Notes: generated from the letters alone by a model not told the origin. 64,000 bases of DNA from Tateyamaria sp947503385 (GCF_051195235.1 NZ_JBNFZM010000002.1:682001-746000); one strand, 5' to 3'. Shown: positions 23,865-33,352, counted from the first letter of the stretch. Program-made: numbers and translations.

Positions 23865-24464
23865 TCAACCCTTGCGCGCAGTTTCCCAATGCGCCCAGAC
23901 CGGTTGGTCGGGCACGTGCAGCACCAATGTGTCGCCCAACGCCAATTGGCCACCATGTTCCACCCACGCCGTCGCGCCGCGACGCCCCTTGGCCTTGGGT
24001 TTGTAGAGCTTGCCGAACCCTTCCGCCTCCTTTTCGATCTCCTTGGCGGGGTAGATGCAGGGGCGGTTTTCCATGTCGATGGTGAGGCCGACACCGCTTT
24101 CCGACATCAGGCGCGACGAGGGTGGCACATGCGTGAAATCAGGTATCCCCTCGATGATCATCGACGCGCCAACCCATGCAGGATCGATCGCATCCAACCC
24201 CATATCCGCAGCCGTGGCGGCCAGTTCTTCGGCGCTCAGGATACTGAGCTGGCGCACGTTCCGGATTTCCGTGCCTTCGGGATATTGCGTTTTCACACGG
24301 ACACACGATGGACGTGTCGGGCCGCCGTGGTCCTCATGGGCAAAGCCGTCCAGCGTGACATCCACAGCAGGCACCGGGACCGCGCGCAGGCTGGCACTGC
24401 GGTCAGGGACATGGCCCAGCCACGTGATCGTGGCGGTGAACTGGGTCGGGATCAGGGCGGGCAT
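23865..24464 (-). CDS. MOSC domain-containing protein
   Basis: A 199-residue protein with the MOSC beta-barrel pattern: THPPS-like TRPSCVRVK, RNVRQLSILSAEEL, and DPAWVGASMIIEGI, followed by LMSESGVGLTIDMENRPC, where Cys is the residue used in MOSC proteins for metal-sulfur chemistry. The family carries sulfur or handles the molybdenum cofactor; no Fe-S domain is attached here. GGAG lies before the ATG at 24464, which is preferred to an upstream frame open to 24596. The gene follows a strong terminator, so it has its own promoter. Confidence 0.84.
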   Translation of the reverse strand: MPALIPTQFTATITWLGHVPDRSASLRAVPVPAVDVTLDGFAHEDHGGPTRPSCVRVKTQYPEGTEIRNVRQLSILSAEELAATAADMGLDAIDPAWVGASMIIEGIPDFTHVPPSSRLMSESGVGLTIDMENRPCIYPAKEIEKEAEGFGKLYKPKAKGRRGATAWVEHGGQLALGDTLVLHVPDQPVWAHWETARKG

Positions 24465-24498
24465 GTGGTGGCTCCATTCTGGCTTGGGTCGCTGACAT

Positions 24499-24524
24499 AA
24501 AAAGGCCTCGCACGGGGCGAGGCC
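24499..24524 (-). terminator. intrinsic terminator downstream of ftsH
   Basis: Read on the - strand: an 8-bp stem (24504-24511 with 24517-24524, 5-base loop) followed directly by five T residues (the A run 24499-24503). This is a classic rho-independent terminator 41 bases after the ftsH stop. Confidence 0.88.
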
Positions 24525-24564
24525 AATTCTTTCTTGTGATGCGGGATGCAACAGGCGGAATGGA

Positions 24565-26484
24565 TCAGCCTGCGGGCTCCGGCTCCATGCCGCCATCGCC
24601 TTCGGGGCCCGGTTTTTTCTTGGCCTTGGGGATCGCTGTCAGGCTTGGTTTCTTGTCCTCGACCGCAGCACCACCGTCGTCATCGTCGGGGCTGTGGGGC
24701 GGATCGCCTCGCATAACACGCTCTATCTCTTCGCCGGTGAGGGTTTCGTACTCCAGCAGCCCTTGCGCCAGCCGCTCAAACTCTTGGTCGTTTTCGGCGA
24801 TGATTTTGGACGCCAGTTCATAGCCGTCCTGAATAAAGCGCTGAACTTCCTGTTCCACCAACTCCTTGGTGTTGGCTGAGACGGAGAAGCCTGCGGTGTT
24901 GCCCTGATAGCCTTGGGCCGCTTCCGAATAGTCGATGTTGCCGACCTTGTCCGACATGCCCCATTGCAGGACCATCGCGCGTGCCAGAGCCGAGGCTTGC
25001 TGAATGTCGCCAGCCGGGCCATTGGACACCGAGTCTTCGCCGTATTTGTAAATCTCAGCCGCCTTGCCCGCCATGGTCATAGCCAGACGCTGGTGGCATT
25101 CGTCCTTGAACATGTTGAGCCGGTCCATCTCGGGCAGGCTCATCACCATACCCAGCGCACCGCCACGCGGGATGATCGTCGCTTTGTAGACCGGATCACA
25201 TTTCGGCAGCAGGTGTCCGACAAGGGCGTGACCGGCCTCGTGATAGGCGGTCATTTCCTTTTGTTCCTGCGTCATGACCATGGAGCGACGTTCAGGGCCC
25301 ATCATGACCTTGTCCTTGGCGCTCTCGAAATCGATCATCGTCACAAACCGACGCCCAACACGTGCGGCCATCAGGGCTGCCTCGTTCACGAGGTTGGCAA
25401 GGTCCGCACCCGAAAAGCCGGGCGTGCCGCGCGCGATGATGCGCAAATCAACGTCGGGACCCAGCGGGGTTTTGCGCGCATGGACGCCCAGAATTTTCTC
25501 GCGGCCCTTGATGTCCGGGTTGCCCACGGTCACCTGACGGTCGAACCGGCCCGGACGCAGCAGGGCGGGGTCCAGCACGTCCTTGCGGTTGGTGGCGGCG
25601 ATGATGATCACACCTTCGTTCGCCTCGAACCCGTCCATTTCGACCAGCAACTGGTTGAGCGTTTGTTCACGCTCGTCATTGCCGCCGCCATAACCGGCAC
25701 CCCGGTGGCGACCCACGGCGTCGATCTCGTCGATAAAGACGATACAGGGCGCGTTTTTCTTGGCTTGCTCGAACATATCACGGACACGCGACGCGCCCAC
25801 ACCCACGAACATTTCGACAAAGTCAGAACCCGAGATGGTGAAGAAGGGCACACCCGCCTCGCCCGCAATCGCGCGCGCAAGCAGCGTTTTACCCGTGCCC
25901 GGAGGGCCAACCAGCAGAGCACCTTTGGGGATCTTGCCGCCAAGGCGCGAGAATTTCTGCGGATTGCGCAGGAATTCCACGATCTCTTCCAGTTCTTCCT
26001 TGGCCTCGTCGATGCCTGCGACATCGTCAAAGGTCACGCGGCCATGCTTTTCGGTCAGCATCTTGGCCTTGGATTTGCCAAAGCCCATGGCGCCACCTTT
26101 GCCGCCGCCTTGCATCCGATTCATAAAATAGACCCAAACGCCGATCAGCAGCAGGAAGGGCAAGAGCGAGATGATAAACGTCTGAAACCCAGATTGTTGT
26201 TGCGGTTCGACTTCGACGGGTACGTCGTTGGCGATCAGCAGTTCGGTGATTTCCGCGTCTTCGGGCTTGATCGTGACGAAATCTTCGGTCCCGCTGCGAT
26301 AGCGCACCTGCTCGCCATCCAGCGTCACATTGGTGACCGAACCGTCCTCGACGGCGGCCACGAATTCCGAATAGCTCATTTCACGGCTTTGAAGCGTGTT
26401 GCCAGAACCGCTGAACAGGTTGAACAGGGCCAGGATCAACAGAAACAGGACGACCCAGAAGGCGATATTGCGTGCGTTACCCAA
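24565..26484 (-). CDS. ftsH: ATP-dependent zinc metalloprotease FtsH
   Basis: A 639-residue membrane AAA protease that degrades misfolded membrane and some cytosolic proteins. Two transmembrane segments (about 8-25 and 102-122) flank a periplasmic domain. Walker A is GPPGTGKT (193-200), with a FIDEID Walker B, and the zinc site HEAGH (415-419). I choose a TTG start at 26484 because GGAG lies 8 bases before it and the protein then begins at the conserved GNARNIAFWV; the open frame continues to 26538 without a ribosome site. A Pro/Gly-rich tail ends the protein. It closes the tilS-side of the tol run. Confidence 0.94.
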   Translation of the reverse strand: MGNARNIAFWVVLFLLILALFNLFSGSGNTLQSREMSYSEFVAAVEDGSVTNVTLDGEQVRYRSGTEDFVTIKPEDAEITELLIANDVPVEVEPQQQSGFQTFIISLLPFLLLIGVWVYFMNRMQGGGKGGAMGFGKSKAKMLTEKHGRVTFDDVAGIDEAKEELEEIVEFLRNPQKFSRLGGKIPKGALLVGPPGTGKTLLARAIAGEAGVPFFTISGSDFVEMFVGVGASRVRDMFEQAKKNAPCIVFIDEIDAVGRHRGAGYGGGNDEREQTLNQLLVEMDGFEANEGVIIIAATNRKDVLDPALLRPGRFDRQVTVGNPDIKGREKILGVHARKTPLGPDVDLRIIARGTPGFSGADLANLVNEAALMAARVGRRFVTMIDFESAKDKVMMGPERRSMVMTQEQKEMTAYHEAGHALVGHLLPKCDPVYKATIIPRGGALGMVMSLPEMDRLNMFKDECHQRLAMTMAGKAAEIYKYGEDSVSNGPAGDIQQASALARAMVLQWGMSDKVGNIDYSEAAQGYQGNTAGFSVSANTKELVEQEVQRFIQDGYELASKIIAENDQEFERLAQGLLEYETLTGEEIERVMRGDPPHSPDDDDGGAAVEDKKPSLTAIPKAKKKPGPEGDGGMEPEPAG

Positions 26485-26562
26485 GAGTTTTCTCCAGATG
26501 CAGGCGGTCAGACACGCGGCGCGCGCGCTGTCTGCCACAAGATAGACATGCAGGCGTTATGT

Positions 26563-27813
26563 TCAATGCGATAAAAGTGCGGCGAAAAAGCCATCCGCCC
26601 CACCTTCCAACTCTGCGGTCCAATCGCCGTCGGACGCTACGACAGGTGCACAAATCAGGGTGCCATCATACCACGCCGCAGGTGTGACCGCCAATGCGGC
26701 CCGTGGAACGCCCAGATCTCGCCAGTCCTCGAAGGTCGACAGCGCATCGAACCCCAGCGCCCGAACAACAATGTCCGGGTCATCTTCGGGGCCATCAATG
26801 GTCCATCGGTCGTCCCAAGCGTCGCCCACTTCGGCCTCGATCTCGGACACGGCGTTTAGTTCACGGAAAATCCAGACGCGCCCGCCTTCCTGCGATATCT
26901 GGCAGCCTTCGAGGGTGATTGTCCGCCCTTCTCCGATCGCGTCGAGGACCCGCGCGATACCGTCCCGGCGCGCCGGGTAGTAATGACCCGACAGCCACTT
27001 GAGGCTGTGGATCAACAGGCGGCGCTTGATCTCTACGGGTTGCGCGCGGAACAGGTTCAGCTGCATGGACACGGCGCCCGCTTCGATCTGGATCAGGTCG
27101 CGGGCCACGAGGAACGCCTGCCAATCCAGCGCCTCGCGGGCTTGTTTCATATGCGCGGTGACGTCCACCAGCGCCTCGATCCCGATGCCGAGCGTTTCCA
27201 GCACAGTCATGGCGTCACGCACCCGAATGCGTTCGAAATCACGGTTGCGGTTGCTGGGATCGTCCACCCACGTCAGACCCGCCGCTTGCAGGTACAGGCG
27301 CAGCGCATCGCGCCTTGTGTTCAGAAACGGGCGCAGCCATGTGATGCCATGCCGCACTGATCGTGGGGACATGGCGCTGAGCCCATCCACACCGGCAGAG
27401 CGCGCCAGCCGCATCAAAAACGTTTCGGCCTGATCGTCGGCGGTGTGCGCCAGTGCGATGTAATCGATCTGTTGCGCATACGCCCAGTCGGCCAAAAGCT
27501 CATACCGGCCATCGCGCGCCTCGGCCTGCATGTTGCCAGCCCCATCCCAGCCCGACCAGAATTCCAGATGATGCTGCAAGCCGAGTTTTTGGCAGAGGCT
27601 CGTGACCACTGCCACTTCGTGTTTGAATTCCGGGCGCAATCCGTGGTCGATGGTGATGACGTGCAGCTCAATCTGGCGGTCAATCGCATAGCGCGCCATC
27701 GCCGACAAAAGAGCAATGGAATCCCCGCCCCCCGAGACCGCGACCGCCATCTTGTCCGGTGGGCGATTGCCCACCACGTCCTCAATCGCTGTTAGCAAAG
27801 GGGTGATGAGCAC
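26563..27813 (-). CDS. tilS: tRNA(Ile)-lysidine synthase
   Basis: A 416-residue ATP-dependent enzyme that changes C34 of the CAU-anticodon tRNA(Ile) to lysidine, which lets it read AUA. The PP-loop motif SGGGDS (about 28-33) is present, with DHGLRPE and ALAHTADDQAET further on. Length suits the family with its C-terminal domain. GTG at 27813 starts directly after the cpoB stop (TGA-GTG), so translation is coupled. tilS next to ftsH is a frequent pairing in bacteria. Confidence 0.92.
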   Translation of the reverse strand: MLITPLLTAIEDVVGNRPPDKMAVAVSGGGDSIALLSAMARYAIDRQIELHVITIDHGLRPEFKHEVAVVTSLCQKLGLQHHLEFWSGWDGAGNMQAEARDGRYELLADWAYAQQIDYIALAHTADDQAETFLMRLARSAGVDGLSAMSPRSVRHGITWLRPFLNTRRDALRLYLQAAGLTWVDDPSNRNRDFERIRVRDAMTVLETLGIGIEALVDVTAHMKQAREALDWQAFLVARDLIQIEAGAVSMQLNLFRAQPVEIKRRLLIHSLKWLSGHYYPARRDGIARVLDAIGEGRTITLEGCQISQEGGRVWIFRELNAVSEIEAEVGDAWDDRWTIDGPEDDPDIVVRALGFDALSTFEDWRDLGVPRAALAVTPAAWYDGTLICAPVVASDGDWTAELEGGADGFFAALLSH

Positions 27814-28638
27814 TCACGAACACCCGAAATTCTGCATGGCCGATTGTGCGTCAGTGACTGACGCAGCAGCGGGAAAACGCACGCCGACCTCGGCCAGCGT
27901 CACACATGCCTCTTGGGTTTGACCGAGACGGCCCAGAGCCGCGCCCAGACGATATAGAGCCTCCGGCGCGTGCTGGCCCTGCTGGTCGAGGCTGAAGGCC
28001 GACAGATAGGCCCGCGCGCCTTGCCGCACGTCCCCCAGCCCTTCGAGCGCCTCGCCTTTGCGCAACTCCGCCTCTACTGAGAGGGGGCTGCCCGGGTAGG
28101 TCGCATTAAAGGTCTCAAACTGGTCTGCGGCGGCGCGAAAGTCACCGGATGCGAGCGCCTCCTGCGCCCGCTCGAAATCCGCCCGTTCCTGTTCGGCCAA
28201 CTGTGTTTCAGGCTGCGGGGCCGGAGCAATGGCTGGGGGTGTGGGGGCGTCGCCGCCGCCAAGGCTGGGCGTGTCGCCCAACGCGCCGATGTCGCATCCG
28301 GTCTCAAGCTCGCACAGTCGGAATTCAAGATCACCGATCCTGTTGGTGCCGTCCGTGACCACGCGGTTGATGCGAAACTCAAGCTCTTCTGTCTTGGACG
28401 TAAGGCGCTGCAACTCCGCTTCGATAGCGTTCAGACGATCCAGAGCGCCCGCACCGGCAAGGTTGCTGCTGGCCCCGCCAGTTGTCGACAGTTCGCGGCG
28501 CAAACGCTGCACTTCGACAAACAGGACCGTCATCTCCTGCCGGATATCGGCAAGCGTTTCGGCGTCCTGCGCCAGCACGCCAGTGCCGGGCAGTGCCAGC
28601 GCCGCGGCAATCACCAGAGGGGCAAACCAACGCGACAT
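27814..28638 (-). CDS. cpoB: Tol-Pal-associated periplasmic protein CpoB (YbgF)
   Basis: A 274-residue periplasmic protein: a signal peptide (1 to about 24, ending Val-Leu-Ala), a coiled-coil segment (about 30-95, heptads of Leu/Glu), a Pro-rich linker, then TPR-like repeats from about 150 (AQEALASGDFRAAADQFETF). CpoB links outer-membrane constriction to peptidoglycan synthesis through TolA. The start at 28638 gives the signal peptide; the frame open to 28716 lies inside pal. Five bases separate it from the pal stop. Confidence 0.9.
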   Translation of the reverse strand: MSRWFAPLVIAAALALPGTGVLAQDAETLADIRQEMTVLFVEVQRLRRELSTTGGASSNLAGAGALDRLNAIEAELQRLTSKTEELEFRINRVVTDGTNRIGDLEFRLCELETGCDIGALGDTPSLGGGDAPTPPAIAPAPQPETQLAEQERADFERAQEALASGDFRAAADQFETFNATYPGSPLSVEAELRKGEALEGLGDVRQGARAYLSAFSLDQQGQHAPEALYRLGAALGRLGQTQEACVTLAEVGVRFPAAASVTDAQSAMQNFGCS

Positions 28639-28643
28639 CAGGA

Positions 28644-29156
28644 TCAGCCTGTCAGGCCGCCTGCCAGCACGGTCACCGCGCGGCGGTTCTTGGCATAGCA
28701 GGCCTCGTTGCTGCAAACCTCAATTGGGCGTTCTTTGCCATAGCTGACCACTTGCAAGCGACCCGCCTGAACGCCTTGGCTGACCAGATAGGCCCGGGCG
28801 GCATCAGCGCGTCGTGCCCCAAGGGCAAGGTTATATTCGCGGGTGCCCTGTTCGTCGGCATGGCCTTCGATCACGGCGGTGAAATCCGCGTTCTGCAACA
28901 ACCAGACGGCTTGCCCGTCAAGCGTGGCGCGCCCTTCGGGCGTCAGGGTCGACTGGTCCACGGCAAACAGCACGCGGTCGCCCACGGCCTGCTGGAAATA
29001 GGCGACTGAGGTTGGATCGGATGCGCTGCCCGGGACAACGCCGCCGCCACCCAGACCCGCATTGCTGGTGACATCGTCGCCGCCAAAGCGGCCCGGATCG
29101 GTACAGGCTGCCACGCTGAGCACGGCGCAGATCATCAATATGGATTTCAGTGTCAT
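28644..29156 (-). CDS. pal: peptidoglycan-associated lipoprotein Pal
   Basis: A 170-residue outer-membrane lipoprotein; lipobox VAAC puts the lipidated Cys at 18. The OmpA-like domain has VLFAVDQSTLTPEGRATLD, EGHADEQGTREYN and LALGARRADAARAYL, where the Asp and Arg bind meso-diaminopimelate. It forms the outer-membrane end of the Tol-Pal bridge. GAGAGG lies before the ATG at 29156, which is preferred over an upstream in-frame start. A 99-base gap separates it from tolB. Confidence 0.94.
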   Translation of the reverse strand: MTLKSILMICAVLSVAACTDPGRFGGDDVTSNAGLGGGGVVPGSASDPTSVAYFQQAVGDRVLFAVDQSTLTPEGRATLDGQAVWLLQNADFTAVIEGHADEQGTREYNLALGARRADAARAYLVSQGVQAGRLQVVSYGKERPIEVCSNEACYAKNRRAVTVLAGGLTG

Positions 29157-29255
29157 GGGGCTCGGCCTCTCTTGCACGTGTGTTTTTGTCTACGTGGGTC
29201 TTACTGCTGTTGGGACGGTATCACGATTGTACGTCCATGAAAATGCACCCTCAGA

Positions 29256-30572
29256 TCAACGCTGGAGCGGCCCCCAAGACGGGTCGGACCCGCCTTCGGG
29301 GGTGCGCACGGGGCGCAGGTTCCGGCCCGTGATGTCCACGGAATAAAGGGTCGAACGGCCTGCCGCGCCTTGGGTCTCGCGGGCGAACATGATGACACGA
29401 CCATTTGGTGACCATGTGGGTCCTTCATCAAGGAAAGATGCGGTCAGCAAGCGTTCTTCGGACCCGTCGATCCGCATCACACCGATATGGAACCGCCCCT
29501 TGGACTGCTTGGTGAAGGCGATCAGGTCGCCACGCGGGCTCCAGACCGGCGTGCCGTAGCGGCCTTCGCCAAAGGAAATGCGCCGCGCCTCGCCCCCGCC
29601 TGCGGGCATGATATACAACTGCTGACTGCCTGACCGGTCGCTTTCAAAAACGATCTGACTGCCATCGGGGCTAAAGCTGGGTGCGGTTTCGATGGACGGC
29701 GCGCTGGTCAGCCGCTGCGACTGGCCGGAATTGATGTCCATCGCCCAGATATCCGTGTTCGCGCCTTGGCTCAGCGAATAGACCACCGTCTGCCCGTTGG
29801 GGGCAAAGCGCGGTGCAAAGCTCATCGTGCCTTGCTGGCTTTCCAGCACGCGTTGCTGCACCGACCCGACGTCAAGCACGTAGATGCGCGGAAACCCGGT
29901 CTCGTAACTGGTGTAAAGTACGCGGTTGCCATCCGCAGAGAACCGCGGCGCCAGCACAATTGCTTCGGAACCGGTGAGGTACTGCACATTGGCACCGTCG
30001 TAATCCATGATCGCCAGTCGCTTGCGGCGTTCGTTCTTGGGGCCGGTTTCCGACACGTAGACAACCCGGCTGTCAAAATAGCCCGTCTCGCCGGTGATGC
30101 GGGAATAGACCACGTCTGCCACCTTGTGCGCGATGCGCCGCCAGCCATCCGTGGTGCCGGCAAATTGCAGGCCCTCACCCAGCTCAGTGTCCGAAAACAC
30201 ATCGTGCAGGCGGAATTTCACTGTAACCTGATCGCCAATCACCGTCACGGCCCCGGTCACCAGCGCCTGTGCGTTGATCGCCTTCCAGTCGGCATATTGG
30301 ACCGGGGCGATAAAGCTGGTGATCTGGCTAATATAAGCGTCTGCCGGGATTTCGCGGAACAGGCCCGTGCCCGCAAGATCGGCAGCGATCACGCGGCTCA
30401 GTTGCTGGCCCATCGCGGCGGCCTCGGCGTTTTCCGGCACGAGGTTCGGAATTGCGACCGGAAGGGGTTCGATCACCCCTTCGGTGATCTCGATCCGCAG
30501 GGGGCCGTTTTGTGCGGCGACGGACGTGACCCCAAAGGCCACCATAACGATCAGAAGCAAACGGAACATCAT
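29256..30572 (-). CDS. tolB: Tol-Pal system beta-propeller protein TolB
   Basis: A 438-residue periplasmic protein: signal peptide (1 to about 22, ending Val-Ala-Ala), an N-terminal domain with PLRIEITEGVIEPLPVAIP, then a six-bladed propeller with blade ends such as FSPDGSQIVFESDRSG, FAPNGQTVVYSLSQG and WSPNGRVIMFARET. TolB shuttles between Pal and TolA. Its ATG at 30572 overlaps the tolA stop (ATGA), so it is translated with tolA. Confidence 0.95.
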   Translation of the reverse strand: MMFRLLLIVMVAFGVTSVAAQNGPLRIEITEGVIEPLPVAIPNLVPENAEAAAMGQQLSRVIAADLAGTGLFREIPADAYISQITSFIAPVQYADWKAINAQALVTGAVTVIGDQVTVKFRLHDVFSDTELGEGLQFAGTTDGWRRIAHKVADVVYSRITGETGYFDSRVVYVSETGPKNERRKRLAIMDYDGANVQYLTGSEAIVLAPRFSADGNRVLYTSYETGFPRIYVLDVGSVQQRVLESQQGTMSFAPRFAPNGQTVVYSLSQGANTDIWAMDINSGQSQRLTSAPSIETAPSFSPDGSQIVFESDRSGSQQLYIMPAGGGEARRISFGEGRYGTPVWSPRGDLIAFTKQSKGRFHIGVMRIDGSEERLLTASFLDEGPTWSPNGRVIMFARETQGAAGRSTLYSVDITGRNLRPVRTPEGGSDPSWGPLQR

Positions 30573-31675
30573 TTGATACGCATCCTTTCGGGATTGAACG
30601 TCATCTCGATTTCTTTCCACTGGCCATATTTCTCGGCCGGAAGGGAATAGCCATCGCGGGTACAGCGGATAATTGCGCGGCGCGCCGCCTCAAAGGCTTG
30701 GTTTGCCGCTGACTGGCTGCCGCCCGAGCTGGACAGCAAGCGGATCGAGGCGACAACCGGCTTGCCGCTCTGTTCCATATCGACACCAACCACAACCGTG
30801 GTCCCAAGCGCTTCGGTCGACAATGACCCCACGTTCCAGCAAGACGACACCGCCACGCGCAGCGCTTCTTTCTCGCCATTGGACAGCGGCGGACCTTGCG
30901 GCACGGTTTCATCCTCACCACCACCTAAGATCCCGGCCAGCGCATCCTCAACCGCATCGGACGTGTCTTCGGGTTGTGCGGCGGGTTGCGGATCGGACGT
31001 TGTATCCGGCGTTGTTTGGGTTGTGCGTGTTGGCGCGCTGGGGCGACGGCTGGGCGGGCGCAGGGAGGACTGTGGGGCACCTGACGGCTCTTCGGCTTCG
31101 GTCACGATCTGGTCGCTGGCCTCTTCGGGCGCGGTTGCCTCTTGTTCTTCGGCCTGCGTTTCGCCGCCGTCATCGTTTGTCACGGCCTCTTGCTCGACCA
31201 CGTCCGGAGTTGCGTCCGGATCGGGCGCTTCGACCACGTCCGGCGCAACACGGTCCGAGGCTTCGGGTACTGGTGTGTCGGCCACTTCGGGCGCGTCGAT
31301 CTGTGGTGTCTCGGGCGTCGGCAGGCTGGGCGCTTCGTCTACCACCTCCGGCTCCGGTTCCGGCGCGGGCGGCTCCGGCAGGGTTTCTGGTTCCGGCTCG
31401 GGCGTGGGCTGAGGCTGTTCTGATGTGACCTCGGTATCGGGGGTTGGCGTCTCGATTGGGTCGGGTAAAACTTGGGGCTCTTGGGGCAGCGCCACCTCTG
31501 TCGGTGCGGCAGGCTCGGGGCCTGCGCTTAACAGAGCCTCAAACGCATCGGTGGAAATCACCGACACCTCCGTCACCTCAAAGGGCAATGGTTCGGACTG
31601 GAACGACCCGCCAAGGATCAGCCAGCCGATCAGCCCCACATGGGCCGCGCCCGATATGACCTGCCCCACATGCAC
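30569..31675 (-). CDS. tolA: cell envelope protein TolA
   Basis: A 368-residue inner-membrane protein. One membrane segment lies at about 7-24. Residues about 50-250 are rich in Pro, Glu, Thr and Ala with an irregular repeat of acidic-proline blocks; it is not the Ala/Lys-rich helix of the Escherichia coli protein. The C-terminal domain (about 268-368) contains VSSCWNVGSL and VVVGVDMEQSGKP and ends NPERMRIK. It should span the periplasm to contact TolB/Pal. Position and C-terminal motifs secure the call. Confidence 0.88.
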   Translation of the reverse strand: MHVGQVISGAAHVGLIGWLILGGSFQSEPLPFEVTEVSVISTDAFEALLSAGPEPAAPTEVALPQEPQVLPDPIETPTPDTEVTSEQPQPTPEPEPETLPEPPAPEPEPEVVDEAPSLPTPETPQIDAPEVADTPVPEASDRVAPDVVEAPDPDATPDVVEQEAVTNDDGGETQAEEQEATAPEEASDQIVTEAEEPSGAPQSSLRPPSRRPSAPTRTTQTTPDTTSDPQPAAQPEDTSDAVEDALAGILGGGEDETVPQGPPLSNGEKEALRVAVSSCWNVGSLSTEALGTTVVVGVDMEQSGKPVVASIRLLSSSGGSQSAANQAFEAARRAIIRCTRDGYSLPAEKYGQWKEIEMTFNPERMRIK

Positions 31676-31678
31676 GCG

Positions 31679-32158
31679 TCACTGCCCCTCACCGTCAAGG
31701 GTCGGACCGCCGATATCCGTCACAAGGCCGATATTCGAAAAACCGCCCGCATTGAGCGCACCCATGACTTCCATGACTTGCGCATAGGCCACGGCACCGT
31801 CGGCACGCAGGAACACACGGTCACTGTCACGTTCGGCTGCAATCCCGCGCAAACGTACGACAAGCTCCTCCCGCGGCACAGATGTTGTCTGAATCTGAAC
31901 GTCCCCATCGCCAGTGATGGTGACGGTCAGCGGCTCTTCCTGATCGGTGGGCAGGGCACTTGCCGCCGTGCGCGGCAATTCTACCGGCACGCCCACGGTC
32001 AACAGGGGTGCCGCCACCATAAAGATAATGAGCAGCACCATCATCACATCCACAAACGGCGTCACGTTGATCTCAGCCATCGGCTGGGACCGTCTGCGCC
32101 TGCGGCGGCGGCCACCGCCTCCGGCACCCGCGTCCTTTTGCATCACGCCTGCGCCCAT
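31679..32158 (-). CDS. tolR: proton-channel subunit TolR (ExbD family)
   Basis: A 159-residue inner-membrane protein with an Arg/Gly-rich N-terminus, then AEINVTPFVDVMMVLLIIFMVAAP, in which the Asp of VDVM is the conserved proton-path residue, and a periplasmic domain. It works with TolQ to energise TolA with the proton-motive force. Three bases separate it from tolA and three from tolQ. Confidence 0.95.
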   Translation of the reverse strand: MGAGVMQKDAGAGGGGRRRRRRRSQPMAEINVTPFVDVMMVLLIIFMVAAPLLTVGVPVELPRTAASALPTDQEEPLTVTITGDGDVQIQTTSVPREELVVRLRGIAAERDSDRVFLRADGAVAYAQVMEVMGALNAGGFSNIGLVTDIGGPTLDGEGQ

Positions 32159-32161
32159 GGC

Positions 32162-32857
32162 CTAACCGTCCAACTGGCGGCTGAGGATGGTGGCGAATTC
32201 ATCGGCAAAGGCCTCATAGCCCGCCACGATGCGGTCACTGTCGGCACTGAGCTTGTTGTAGAAGATCACCGCCGGGATCGCCGCCAGCAGGCCAAGGCCC
32301 GTGGCCAAAAGCGCCTCGGCAATGCCGGGGGCCACGACGGCAAGGTTGGTGTTCTGCTGTTCGGCAATTTCGATAAAGGCGTTCATGATGCCCACCACGG
32401 TGCCAAAAAGGCCAATGAACGGCGCCGAAGACCCGATGGTGGCCAGCACCGTCAGCCCGTTTTGCAACCGCTCGCCCTCCTTGGCGATGGCCACATCCAT
32501 GCTGCGGTCGATCCGCGAGGTGGCATTGGCAATCAGCCCACCATCCTCCTTGTGCGAGCGCTGCCACTCGACCATGCCAGCGGCAAACACTTTTTCCGAT
32601 GCGCCGCTGGGTTCCGGTCCGATCTGCTCGAACAGCCCGTCCAGCGGCTCACCCGACCAGAACGCCCGGTCAAACCGGTCCGCTTCGGACCGCGCCGCCC
32701 GGTACAGCAGCCATTTCTGAATGATAACCGCCCAAGCCCAGAACGATGCAATGATCAGCATGATCATTACCAGCTTCACCGTCAGGGTCGCGCGCAAGAA
32801 CAGCCCCCACATCGAGAAATCAACCTCGTGCGCGAGCGCAAGTGTCTCTGCTTCCAT
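32162..32857 (-). CDS. tolQ: proton-channel subunit TolQ (ExbB family)
   Basis: A 231-residue inner-membrane protein with three membrane segments (about 19-40, 130-152 and 168-190). The MotA/TolQ/ExbB signature appears in LTVLATIGSSAPFIGLFGTVVGI and the later GIAEALLATGLGLLAAIPAV. It forms the motor ring with TolR. It starts the tolQRAB block 102 bases after ybgC. Confidence 0.95.
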   Translation of the reverse strand: MEAETLALAHEVDFSMWGLFLRATLTVKLVMIMLIIASFWAWAVIIQKWLLYRAARSEADRFDRAFWSGEPLDGLFEQIGPEPSGASEKVFAAGMVEWQRSHKEDGGLIANATSRIDRSMDVAIAKEGERLQNGLTVLATIGSSAPFIGLFGTVVGIMNAFIEIAEQQNTNLAVVAPGIAEALLATGLGLLAAIPAVIFYNKLSADSDRIVAGYEAFADEFATILSRQLDG

Positions 32858-32959
32858 ACTGCCTGCTCTTTGTTATGGGCGTGTTTATGGGTGCCCTTGT
32901 TGCGCGGGAATATACGTCAGGCGAAAGGGGAAAGCTATCACTTCGGCGTCAGACCGCCC

Positions 32960-33352
32960 TTAATTCGCGCCCATTGCGCGGATTTCTGCGGGCAAACGCA
33001 CCGGCTTGCCCGCTGTGGTCATGGTGACGGCAATGACATGCGCACGAAAGAGCGGCGTGTCGCCGCGCCGGACCTCCTGATCGAACGTCCAGCGCACCGG
33101 GCTGGCGGCCTGATGTGTGGTGACCACAATCAGCCGGTCGCCCATCCGTGCAGGCGATAGGTAATCTGCCTCAACCCGCGTAACGACAAACACAAGCCCC
33201 TGCGCCTTCATCGCATTCTGGTCCAGACCGCACGCTTCGACGATCTCCGACCGCGCCCGCTCGATGTAGCGCAGGTAGTTGGCATAGTAGACAACGCCGG
33301 CCATGTCGGTGTCTTCGTAATAGACGGTCAGGGGAAAATGATGCGGGGTCAT
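32960..33352 (-). CDS. ybgC: Tol-Pal-associated acyl-CoA thioesterase YbgC
   Basis: A 130-residue hotdog-fold thioesterase. The signature YYEDTDMAGVVYYANYLRYIERAR (about 8-31) carries the catalytic Asp. YbgC is commonly the first gene of the tol operon and may act on phospholipid-synthesis acyl groups; that role is not settled. The start at 33352 is chosen because the conserved strand begins nearby; the frame can be opened to 33388, inside the upstream gene. Confidence 0.92.
   Translation of the reverse strand: MTPHHFPLTVYYEDTDMAGVVYYANYLRYIERARSEIVEACGLDQNAMKAQGLVFVVTRVEADYLSPARMGDRLIVVTTHQAASPVRWTFDQEVRRGDTPLFRAHVIAVTMTTAGKPVRLPAEIRAMGAN

Noticed and set aside
24913..26574. A 553-codon + strand frame opposite ftsH
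   Set aside because: It is the antisense of a clear FtsH gene in a GC-rich genome, rich in His/Arg, with no known domain.
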